Source: Vandiemenella viatica (taxonomy: Eukaryota > Arthropoda > Insecta > Orthoptera > Morabidae). Taken from it: a stretch of 64,000 nt of DNA. Positions within the stretch are counted from its first letter, which is position 1. Every line of letters starts with the position of its first letter. The stretch covers positions 349,022,932 to 349,086,931 of the forward strand of contig JARYHS010008074.1 in NCBI GenBank assembly GCA_031002005.1, written 5' to 3'. Below are positions 24,501 through 36,211 of the stretch, piece after piece. The translations under genes and the position numbers were made by a program. Below the pieces are notes generated by a model that saw nothing but the letters and a program-made list of their open reading frames with translations, searched no databases and was not told where the DNA came from.

Positions 24501-27500
24501 TCTATTGACCAATAAGCTGTATAAAACTACCCAGAACTCCCTGACGGTACTTATAAGTCCACGTTGGTTTTTCTTGATTATTTAGTAAAGAAACTAGAAA
24601 AACATATTTTATAGGTAAAAATTATATAGTTAAATGTTCAAACTAAAAAAGTAATAACAGAAATTGACACTTACCAAGTAAATTATCATCTAAAAATTCA
24701 TTGTAATGTAGCACTTGCTACTTTGGTCAGTATGCTGTCAAGCCCCAACTTAGAAAATTAATTTCTCGGCAATTTCACGCAGAATTTAAAAATAAATATT
24801 TTCATTGTCTGGCCTAATTATACAACAATAGATAAACAGGCTTAACAATGCAGTGGACACTGGTATTGTCGAATTATATGGTGGTAAGTACAGTGGAACT
24901 TATAAGTACCGTCAGGGAGGAAAGGGTTAAGCCAGGGAGGAAAGGGTTAAGCGGTGGTAGCAGTATTATATCGACAGATGGACATAATAAATAAGGTCTC
25001 TAGTTCACTAGGAGGGGGCTGCCGTTTATAATCTATTATATTATTATTAATTTTAATTATGATGGAGCTAAAACTCCGGTGTCAATTAGATGACAATTTT
25101 ATATTATTACTTTTTTCAAATTTTCTCTTATTTAAATTCCTCCCCCATATACTTATCCAATTTACAAATTTTAATTTTTAATTCCTTAAACATTTTTGAA
25201 AAACCATTCTTCTTATTGGACCAATTCCTGACACCCTTACCAACCAAAGAAAATTTTCCCACTCCCTTATGAATGAAATCTAGTGCCATCTTGTGGTCAT
25301 CGTTGTCTTTCCTCTTCCGTGCACTATTCCTAATTCTTTGACCAATATCCCTACAAGGCACAAAGCCAAAATATGTCCTGTATATTCCCTAGAACCCTCT
25401 TTTTCCCTCCTCCTTTCCTCCAATGACACCCAATCCGGCTCCTTTATCAAATTATTTACTGACTGGGTCCTGCGATAATTTGCACACACAAATCTAGCTG
25501 CGTTTTTTTTGCACACCCTCCAACTCCTGTATTTGATATCCAAACTGTGGGTCCCAAACTACACCACCATATTCAACCAATGGTCTGACAAAAGTTTTGT
25601 AACCCAATTCCCTAACTTCTCCGGTACATGCTCTTATCATCGTCTCCAGTAAATGAAGGATTCTGTAACCTTTTCCTACCATCTGCCCAATGTGCTCTGC
25701 CCAGTTAAGTTTGTTATCAAATGTTATTCGAAGATATTTACACTTTGTACCTCAAAACAAGCAAGTCTGACCCCACCCTGTAATCATAATTAACCGTTAG
25801 TTTTTTAATCTGTGCTGATTCTTCTTGGTATTTGTCTTCCATTCCATACAGACCTAACCATTTAGATATTTTATCCAGGTCATCCTGCAGCTGTTCACAG
25901 TCTTCACCCGTTTTGATCCCATTGTTTACCATATCATCTGCAAAAAAAAACCTAAATACTGCCCCTAACCAATCAACGCAGTCATTCATTAGAATAATAA
26001 AGATCAATGGCCCCACTACCTTATGGCACTCTCATATTTACTTCCACCTCTTTTGATAATGCATTCCATATTCTAACACTTTGCTTTCTGACTTTTAAAA
26101 ATTCCTCTACCCAATAATTAACTTTTTCATATAATCCAATAGATTTCAGTTTAATTAAAACCATTTTGTGGATCATTAAGTCAAATGCCTTAGAAAGAGC
26201 TACTGCCATGGTATCAATTTGGCCTCCCTTGTCCAATTTATCTGAAATATATTGCATATAGCCCACCATCTGAGATTTACATGAATATCCATGCTTAGAG
26301 CCATGTTGTCAATCTGCAGACTCAACAGACATTTCTGATATAGTTGCATATCAATCTCTCCACCATTTTGCCTATCACTGAAGTCAAAGAAAATGGCCTG
26401 TAATTTTAAACCCTATTTGTAACCGCTCCTTTATTAACCAGTACTACTATATCTTGTTTCCAAACCTCTGGTAAGCAGCAAGATTCCAAACTCATTTTAA
26501 ATAAAATTTCAAAGTAAGGTACAATATTGTATCCCACAATCTTTAATACATCTGCCCCTTTATGGTTTTTTAGCTTTCTGAGTTCCTTCATAATTTCCTG
26601 AGAAACTATTTCAAATTTTGTGAATTCCTCATTTATGTTAGGGAGACACTCCTCTGATTCATTCCCTCCCTCCACAGGATGCTATTCCCTAGTTGTCTCA
26701 CTAAACCAGTCACTCAATACCTATGCCATTTTAAAATCCTCAGTGACTTCAACTACAATCTTATCTTCAATAGTCTTAATACTTTCCATTCACCTCAGTT
26801 TTTAATATAGCAATAGAAATTTCTAGATGCATTGTTTGTTGATCCTCCTGCGCCAATAAAATTCTTCATAAACCCATCCTTTCCTTCTCTCTTTGCTTTT
26901 ATTAATTGCCTGTTTAGTTGTTTTAAGAATTCCTTGCTGCCTTGCTAACTCTGTTGTGCACCTGTCTTAATAGCCTCTTTAACTTTCTAACCTCCCTATT
27001 GCAGTAGGTAGTACTTCTCTTTATTTTCTGCTTTGGAATAAACATTTCCTCCCCATTTTTATTATCTCCTTAAATTCTTTCCAGTTCGCCTGCACTGTAC
27101 TTGTGTCATCCTGCCATTTGTTGAACCTGTGCCTTTTTATACTTATACCTATTTCTGTCCTCTATTTTGGGCACTGGTTTACTGAATCCTGCAATATCCA
27201 TCAGTACTGCATTGTGATCACTTATTCCTTCAGTTACTTGACAACCTACAGGATTTTCATCAGACTTTATTAGAAAGATATCGAACATGTTTGGTCCTCT
27301 CCTAATTTGCTCCACCATTTGTGTAAAACCCACTTCCCTTAGTAAGGTATTTGCAAACCTCCTTCCTTTGTGTTATTAATCTTATTTCATAACCACTTGA
27401 CAGCTGATAAATTTAAATCCCCTCCAACAACAACCATTCTACACTCATCTCTGAATGTGAATTCAGTTTCTCTTCAAGAATCGCATCTCCATCATTCATT

Positions 27501-30500
27501 CTTCAAACACTCTGATTTTATCTTTTTTATCACCCTTAAAGTTTACCCCTAGTAACTCATGGTCATGATACTAGGGAACTACAGTAATCTTTGCTAAACA
27601 CTATGAATACCCCTCCACCAATTGCTACTCTATCTCTGCGGTACACTCTGTAAGCTTCAGGGAAAACCTTATTGTCTAGTACTCCTTCTTTTAACCACTT
27701 TAACTCTATAATCACTTGTAGTTGATGTATCTCTATTAAGTTTGTAAATTCTATCACTTTGTTAATTATACTTCTAAAATTCACCAATGCCATACTAATT
27801 TTTGGCTTTGTTGTATTTTCAGCATTAACCGTTGTCTTTTCAGTTGTACCCAATTCCATTATTATTTCCATAGCTTCATCTATTTCTTTAGCTTTTGTCT
27901 TTTTCCCCCACAGTGCATTACAATTAGTATCCTTTTGATCACTTATTTTTATACCCTCACCAGCAGCTCCTAATCTGAAAAAAGGTACAGTCCTTACTCC
28001 ATCATAACTGGAAGTGGGCTCCCGTACACCCTAACAACTCAGAAAGTACTCCCCCCCCCCCCTTCTACTTAGGTGTAGACCATGCCTACTAAAACCCCAC
28101 CTACCAATGGAGTTAACAGGCACAATCCCCAATACATAACTAACACCTCTTCCGAGTAACTTCTCTGTTTCCATGTTTACCCACTTCACAGCTTGGTACA
28201 ACTGTAGCCCATCATGGCAACTTAGAATCTGCACGAGTTCCAACCTGGTATGCTGTGCCTCTTTCACCACCTTCCTCAGAACTATAACTTGTGTTCCTAT
28301 CAATACTATTGCCTGCATCTTCCACATCACTGCTCTATCACCCTTAGTGAAATATCTATAAAGTGATCCTATATCCTCTATTACCTGCCCCAATGTTGCA
28401 CTGGATTTGAAAAAGCTAGTGTCCTGGTAGGTTGTGCCTAATTGATCCTGCTGAAGAGAACCTACACCTCTCCCCTGGCTACTAAGTAGCAGCAGAACCT
28501 TTTTCTTCCTATTTTTTTCCTTCTATACCTATATTCCTATAGGCCTGTTGCACTTTACCTACTCCTACATCTACACGAGGCTCTTCCCTATCTAATTCTG
28601 GTAACTGGTAAAACCTAATTCTCTCCACAATTTCTGGAGTCTCTAGCTTATTCATCCTGTTAACCCCTATTACCTGTTATCAGTTCCTATCCATCCTTCT
28701 CATCCTCTTCACTAAACCCATCCCTCCTAAGGCAGAGCCTCTACAGGCCGAGCCCTCACAGCCCCCAGGAACTTGACCATTTCACGCAATTCCCTGATCG
28801 TTTCACCCATCCCCTTGATTGTTTCATCCTGAAATTTTAATACCCTTAAAACAGAGTAGACAATAACACTGAAGAGCCTTATTTAGTTCCCTTTTTTTCA
28901 TTGCCCAACATTCCCAGTTAAACCACTTTTTACACCCACTGCAATCCAATCTATTCACCACATGTCTGTGTCAGGTGCCATACTTTCCACGCATGATTTT
29001 TCCCAAAACAATACCTACTGGTAGTTTTTAAACAAACCTTAAATTACGAAATTCTAATTATATATATCTTAAATTTAATTGATAGTCTAATAATAGAAAA
29101 ACTGAATCTGCACTTAATTGTCTTTTTTTTATTGAAGTTTTACTTTTCAATCGCTTTGTTGTAAGTTATAACTAGGTGAAAAGTAATTAAAAGGCTATAA
29201 AATAAAACCTATGGCTGTAAACTTCAAAATTAACCTGAAGATTAAAATCACAGGTCGAAACTATTTAAGATAGACATACCACAATTGGCCTCCCCATCTC
29301 CAAAATGTCTGCTGATCATATTTTCCATCCAAAAAGCTTCACACAGGCATTGTCTTGTAGCTTGGTCACATACTCCATGACCTGTAATACGTTTTTAACA
29401 TTGAAAGTGAAGTTTATAAACTTTCTCCAATACTTTCACAGACAGAGAGAAAAAGAATTTAAAACATAGTTTTAAATACCAATGGTATCAATATATCATA
29501 CCGCACTTTTGACAAAATACATACAAACATAACCAATGCCGAGTGAAAGTGTAATTCAACTAACTATGATTATTTTATACACACAGCTTACGACTGCTTA
29601 ATTAATATGAAAACAAAAATAATATGGGAAGTAAATTAATCACTCACCACTGCAGTTATCATTTACTTATGTGGGTACATTCACTGACATGCCACGTTTT
29701 ATAACTTTCATGATCATCCTGAAATATTTTGCTTTTGTGACAGTGAAAATGCTGACAATGAACAAAAATAAGGAAGGATTGGGAAAGTAAATCCATCACT
29801 CACAGATCAAAGCAGGAGGGATGAACAAATAAACACAAACACACTTTACAAACCTAAAACATGTTTAGAGGTGAGACACATGGCAAGGTGATGAAACATA
29901 ATGTAAAGTAGCAGAGAACTACTTAATTTGTTGCACTTTTAGATCAAACTGTCATTCTAAATGCAGAGTGTAAATTTTTCCCATTCCTATTGCTGACATG
30001 ATATACTTCAACTAGCTTCTAAGCTGGGGGGAAAAAAAAAAGATGTATGAAAGGAATGTTCTGATAATTCATTCCTTTGTGGTTACCTAAATAAATATAA
30101 ATGTTATGTAATTGTTACAGCCTTGATTTTATAATGCTGTTCATATTTTGATAGTAGTTTACATGGCATTAAACTTCAAACCTCTGCTGAATGCATGATG
30201 TCAGAATTATGGGACCAAAGATATTAATAGTAAATTAGGAATCCCAAAACCTCGCACTATACCACATGATATTGGTTCTATCCCTGTTTCAGATCTCATT
30301 CAGAACAATAAATACGGAATTACTTCCATCCATATGAAGTAAAACTTCAGTTACACAGTGCTTATGAAAGCAGCTTAAGTCATTTATAAAGCTAAATCCA
30401 TCGTGATTTATTCTGTAAAAAGTGTGTCAATTGTCATTCTAGTTCTGCCTGCATTTTGACCTAACCACAATTTCCTTGCACATACTTAAATAAGTACAAC

Positions 30501-33500
30501 TGTTCAAAAATCATAGCTACTGTTACCAGTGTACGAATATATTCACTGTACTGCAATCTAATTTTGATCCATTGGAAATATTTACATGTGTCTGATACAG
30601 TGACATCAGTAATAAAAAGCAACTAATAATTAATACATTAATTTAAACTCAAAATATACATTTATTTAAGTAATTTGGCAATTCATTTGTTCGAGTATAC
30701 TATAACAGTCATTTAGAATATCTATGTTGAATATAAATATCTTGTAAAAAATGATATGTTAAGGAAATATTTGGACAGTTAATTTCTTCAGAAACCAAGT
30801 ATAATTTTTGATAATTAATGCTAATAACCTTGAAAATGATGTACTGCAGGTGTTTCTTAGATTACACTAACAATGGTTTTGCTGTACAGAGAGGATAAGA
30901 AATATCTACAATGATCGAATATTAATTTTGAAGAAGCAACCAATGATTAATATTTAAATTTATACAAAATACATACTTTTCTTTCAGTGTTCTGGCAACT
31001 CATTTTCTTGCAGATACATAAATAAGTAGAACTGTTCATAACTGCACATAACTTTGAATAATATCTTTGTCCGTCAGTTTTGCAGCGAAGGCTGGATGTA
31101 TGACATCAATGTGTGCCAAGATTTGTATTTTATTAGCATAAATGTTTCATTTTGGAAAACATTAATTTTATAGTGAAAATAATTCTTTTGGTGAAAAAGG
31201 TATAGTGACCATTGACTGCTCTACTTCATAAGAATGCTTTTTGTACTGTATTGTTGGTGACGTATTCACACTTGCAGTTGATCTTAACACTTCTCAAACT
31301 GAGTGTAGTGGTGCAACGGTTAGTGTTCTGGCCTTGCATTCAGGAGGACGGCGGTTCGAATCCCTGTCCGGGTATCCAGATTTGGGTTTTCCATGATTTC
31401 CCAAATCACTCCAGGCAAATGCCGGGATGCTTCCTTCAAAATGTGATGGCCAAATTCCTCCCCATTCCTTGCCCCCCGTCCTTTCCCATCTCTTAAGACC
31501 TAGCATTTAAGAGATGTTAAGCAGTTAAAAAAAAAAAAAAAAAACACTTCTTAACCTCATTTATTTATTATTATATTTTACAAATTATTATATATATGTA
31601 TTGACAAAATACTCCTGGTCTCATCCCCACGAGTAATCCCACTTACACATCAGATTCTATGACAATCAGTGAATTCCAGCAGTAGGCATGCCCAGAACCA
31701 TCTCACAAGTTGTCCACATTACTGAAGTCCCAGCTTGCAGTGGGGAAGTTTCCTCCTTGCCAGCCATTCATACACCAACCAAAACTGCAGCCTTCCCTGA
31801 TTTCCTCTAAACTGTCCATTGCCCAACTGCTCAACATACCTCAACCTCCTCCTTTAAAACCCACACATCACTCTCTGCACTCCAACCCTGCTTCCAAGCT
31901 TAAACTGTCAGTTGTGAACCTGTACTCTTCACCACTCTCTGAACCCCAATTCTCTGTACTCTCCAAAGGCCTATCCATACATTTGACCACGCCAACTTAG
32001 TCCGTGCCTCTCTTTCATTCTGCTGGACACTCTGCTGGCAGTAACACTTTGCACTCAAGTCGGTGAACCTGGGCCTCCAGACTACCTAGAAACCAGTATC
32101 CAAATATTTAAACCATTATCCACACTTGACCCACCACCTCTTCCCCAGAACCATTCCATACAAATTTTTGACAAATTCTTATCTACTAGTTTGACTTCTC
32201 CTTATTTTCTGAAATCCTTGGCGAATACTAGAAATCTCAGCCCAGCTGAATCCCATGCCAGAAAACAAATTTCAACTAACCCAACCATTATCATTCTACC
32301 CGTGGACAAGAGCTCAACCACAGTAGTTATGAATCGCAATGAAGCCCTTCGTCAGTTATCAGATGCCAATGCTTACTGCCACCTCACTGAAGAGCCCACA
32401 CCTGCTGTCAACAAAAAAATACAGCAATATGTACAATTCAATATGTCCCTCCAAGGCATCACCCCACAATCAATCTCTTTTCTTACTCCTCAAAATCCAC
32501 ATATGGCTACCCTTTACCCCCTTCACAAAATCCATAAGCCTGGCAATCTGGGATGCCCCATTGACTTGTGGATCTCCTACTGAATGGATCTCTGCACTCG
32601 TGGACCAATACCTACAATCTATAGTCTGTCAGCTCCCCTCCCATATTGAAGACACGCAACACTTCCTTTCCGTCTTTCTACTATGCCCACACCACTTCCT
32701 TCTAATTCCATCCCGGTAAACACTAATATCACATCACTGTACACACATATTCCAAATTGCCTTGGCCTCATTGGAATGGAAAATTTTCTGGATAAACAGC
32801 CTCCAAACAGCCGCTCTATCACATCTTTCCTTACCACCTTGGCTGAACTTATATTTAATAATAATTACTTCTCCTTTGAAGGCAATATCTACCACCAAAC
32901 CCATGGCACTGCCATGGGCACTCACATGGCCTCCTCTTATGCTAATCTCTTCATGGCCGCCTGGAACAGACATTTTTGGAGAACATCCCTCTCAAACCAC
33001 TCCTGTAGCTTAGGTTCATACATGATATTTTTGATCTGTACACATGGAGAAAACACCCTTCTAAATTTTCTGGATGATCTTAATACCTTTAATAGCTTGC
33101 TGAATTTCACATGAACCTACTCCCACATCCAGGCCACATTTTTGGACGTGGATCTGTCCCTCTCCAATGGCCACCTCAGCTCCTCAGTCCACACCAAATC
33201 CACCAACTTACAACAGTACCTCCATTTTGACAGTTGTCATCCGTATCATACCAAACATTCCTTCCCGTACAGTCTTGGCATTCGAGGTACTCGTATATGC
33301 TCCAACCAGAAATCCCTAATGGAGTATTCAAACAACATCTCACAAGCATTGGTATCCCACAACTATCCCCCACATTTGATTCAAAAGCAACTTTCACGAG
33401 CTACATTACAACCTGCTCAGTCTATTGACTAGCCCAAACCCCAAAAAACCAACCTTAGTCCAGTCCTGGTTACACAATACTTCTCTGGCCTTGAATCCAT

Positions 33501-36171
33501 TAACCCTTTGACTGCTCTAGATGCGTTAACGTGCGGGGATTCTACTGCGCCCAGGTGCTCTGGCCATGTTAACGCGCGCCATTGCTCCTTCCGTCCGGTG
33601 CTCTGGACGTGTATACACACACCGCCTTGCCCCCCTGTCTGTACTCTGGACGTGTTAAGTTGTCCTGCCGCTTGGGTCCCTGTGTGCTCTGGATGCGTTA
33701 ACGCACGAGCCACTTAGCGACCAGGTCAGGTATCCGTATTTCCACCCCGGCTGTTTAATTGCTGTAAAACGTTCGGTCTGTGAGTATCTGCAGTTGCGAT
33801 CTTATTTGTGTTGCTATTTTCATTTCAGTTTTTACTGAGAAAATGGATCGCCATTGTGTTTGTACAAAAGAAGAAATCATTGAGATTCTTACTAGAAATG
33901 ACAGTGAGAATGATCTCTTTGATATGGATGACAGTGAAGACCCTTCAATAGGATCTCGATGTAATAGTCCTAAGCCTTGAACATCTGCTAGTGGAAAATG
34001 ACTGTCTGTCTCCACAAGAGGTAAACATTTTCAGTATCTGAAGCTTCATATAGAGAGAGCTAAATGTGTGGAAAAAGAGGACGCTTTAGTGACAGCTTTA
34101 ACTGGAAGAAAAGAGAGTCTCATCCTTTTGTGCATGCGTTAGACGATTCAGCTGTAGGACACAAATATGGATTAGGTCAAAATTCCAGCATTCTGTCATT
34201 TTTCGGAATATTTTTAACAGAAGATCTTATGAAATCTATTGCTGAAGGAACCTATAGAATTTTTTTATATACCAAGCCAAATATGACAGAATCAGTTCAC
34301 TTTAGATTTTCAAGGTGGAAGGATTTACTGGGAGACATTATCAAAAAATTATTCACATTAAAAATTCAAAGGAGAGCACGCCAACACGTAGATGCGCTGG
34401 ATGTTCGAAACAAAGTGCGTCCATAAAGCAGGTATAAACACAGAACATGCAATATATAGTAATACTGTGTGTTGTGCCATGTTTGGAGGCTTGTTACATG
34501 AAAAACATTTATTAACCATGGGTAACTACACTGTAACAATTTCATTACATTTATACGCCTCTAAAACTAAGTGAAATACAAGAAATTGAAAAAAAAAATA
34601 TTTTTTTTTAACTTCACCAGTGATGGTCTAAAGCCCAGAACTAAAAGAAGGATGGTGGCGCCGTACGGGCCTGCCGCCGAATATATGCAGAATTTGTGAA
34701 AGGTATTTGAACACTTAACTTCAAAATTTTCTCCTGCTGAATTAATGCGCTAACAAACAAAAATACCAATTACATTTCAGTTGCTGTAATTTCTATTTAG
34801 CATATGAAGTACCTGTTTGTTTGTCTAGGCGGACATTCAGTTTTTGAGGAGCTTTAAATTGAAAATCCTTAGATGTCAGAGTAACTGCATTTATTTTGTA
34901 TCTGGGGTTTCAAAACGCAAATCCAAACGGAAGGCTGTCACACACAACGCCTAAGAAATATTCAGCACAGAGCAGTCCGGGCCGCGTGCCAGACTCAGTA
35001 GGGCAGGTATCGGGCGATCGCGGCCTCTCAGCGCAGGTAGACGGCTTAGAGGATAAAACAAAGGAGCACCAAGCGAGGGCTCTGCCCGGCAATACCTAGC
35101 AGTTAAATGGTTAATAGAATCCATCGGCTGGGTATGATTTCCTACTAATCTGCCCAGAAATGAGATCCATCCTTCCAAAAATCCTCCCTAGCCCTCCCAG
35201 AACTTGCTTCAGCTGGCCTCCCTACCTCAGCAACTCCTAGTTCACAAACACAGTCTTCCTCGTTCCATAAGAGAGCCCCAAGGCTATTTCCCATGCAATA
35301 GACCCCGCTGTAAGATGTGTGACATGCCTCCACCTCTTTCACCAACCCTATCACTAGAAAGAGCTTTCCTATCACAGGAAATACCACCTGTGAAATATTC
35401 CGTGTAATACGCCAGATAACCTGCAAACACTGCCTGGCTTTCTGTATAAGTTGGACTACCAATCCATAAGAATGATTGGCCACTGACAGACTGTATTCAC
35501 TCAGAATCCAAAACATTCAGTAGCTGTCTATGCCATCTCCCATGACACCAACAATTTTAATTCTTGTTTTAAGGGCCACGCTATCAAAGTCTTCCCAAAC
35601 ATCAGCAGCTCCCCTGAACTCAAAAGGTGGGAGCTTGTCTATCAATATAAACTGAGCACAAGGCAACCTCCTGATCTCAATTTGAGATAATATCCAGTCA
35701 GTACTTTTTCTTCCTTCTATCCTCTCCTTGCCTCCATCCCCATTGTATAAATTTAACCACCATATATCAGAGGTGATGTTTAATTGTATAGATTCTTTTG
35801 TTATTTATTTTATATTTTAGTTTTTGATTTTATTTTATTTTTTAATTGATTTTTGCTTACTCAGATTTATGTTGTAAAGACTTTAATGTATTATTCTGCT
35901 CTTTTTGCAACATTTTGCATTGTTCGGGTACTAGCTCCAATTCACTGTCCCCTTCTCCCCGTCCTCTATTTGAGTTTACCCCCACCATGTCCTGACTAAC
36001 ATTCATTCTGTGAAACGGTTTCCTAAAGCACTCACCCTCCATAATGTTCTGTTGACAAAGGGCTAAGACCCAAAATATTCAATGTCATTCATATTCTTGT
36101 CTTTTTTTGTGTGTTCACACCATGCAACCAAGGTGGTTCATTTTGCTATCCTATTTTGTAATTCCTATTTG

Positions 36172-36211
<40 letters not shown>

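Larger units (their letters stand above)
21822..24930 (-). mobile_element. piggyBac-family element, decayed, carrying a nested DD41D element
   Basis: TTAA flanks both ends (21822-21825 and 24927-24930). The terminal sequences CCCTTTCCT... (left) and inverted CCCTTTCCTCCCTGACGG (right) pair over the first nine bases. The last ~20 bp (GCCAGGGAGGAAAGGGTTAA) are tandemly duplicated to 24950. Transposase remnants are on the minus strand. CTTATAAGTACCGTCAGGGA occurs at 23289 and 24899 and inverted near 24537, which suggests subterminal repeats. Confidence 0.78.
25040..28990 (-). mobile_element. CR1-like non-LTR retrotransposon, near full length, decayed
   Basis: Reading right to left: an esterase-like domain (about 28500-28031), an APE-type endonuclease (27871-27106), RT (26675-25738) and a C-terminal region (25682-25280). 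This is the order of CR1-group LINEs whose upstream domain is an SGNH esterase. The 3' end carries a small stem GGAGTTTTAGCTCC at 25076-25063 and an A/T-rich tail. The second copy at 50262-51660 shares the 3' part. Stops and shifts are frequent, and target duplications were not found. Confidence 0.78.
33504..35110 (+). mobile_element. piggyBac-family element nested in PLE, internally deleted
   Basis: TTAA at 33500-33503 and 35111-35114. The ends CCCTTTGACTGCT and inverted CCATTTAACTGCT pair. It carries five 43-bp subterminal repeats at the left. The transposase is internally deleted. It is different from the piggyBac relic at 21822-24930 in ends and sequence. Confidence 0.82.
31600..36125 (+). 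mobile_element. Penelope-like element (PLE), interrupted by piggyBac
   Basis: RT and GIY-YIG-region remnants run on the plus strand in two parts (31710-33432 and 35115-35690), split by the element at 33504-35110. The 3' end carries the CTGTTGACAAAGGGC...CCC stem (36049-36074), followed by GGTGGTTCATTTTGCTATCC, the pLTR-end motif shared with other copies. The 5' limit is approximate. Confidence 0.75.

Noticed and set aside
31298..31542. Functional tRNA gene
   Set aside because: Internal boxes are good, but the cloverleaf is disrupted and a SINE body, poly-A tail and target duplication follow.
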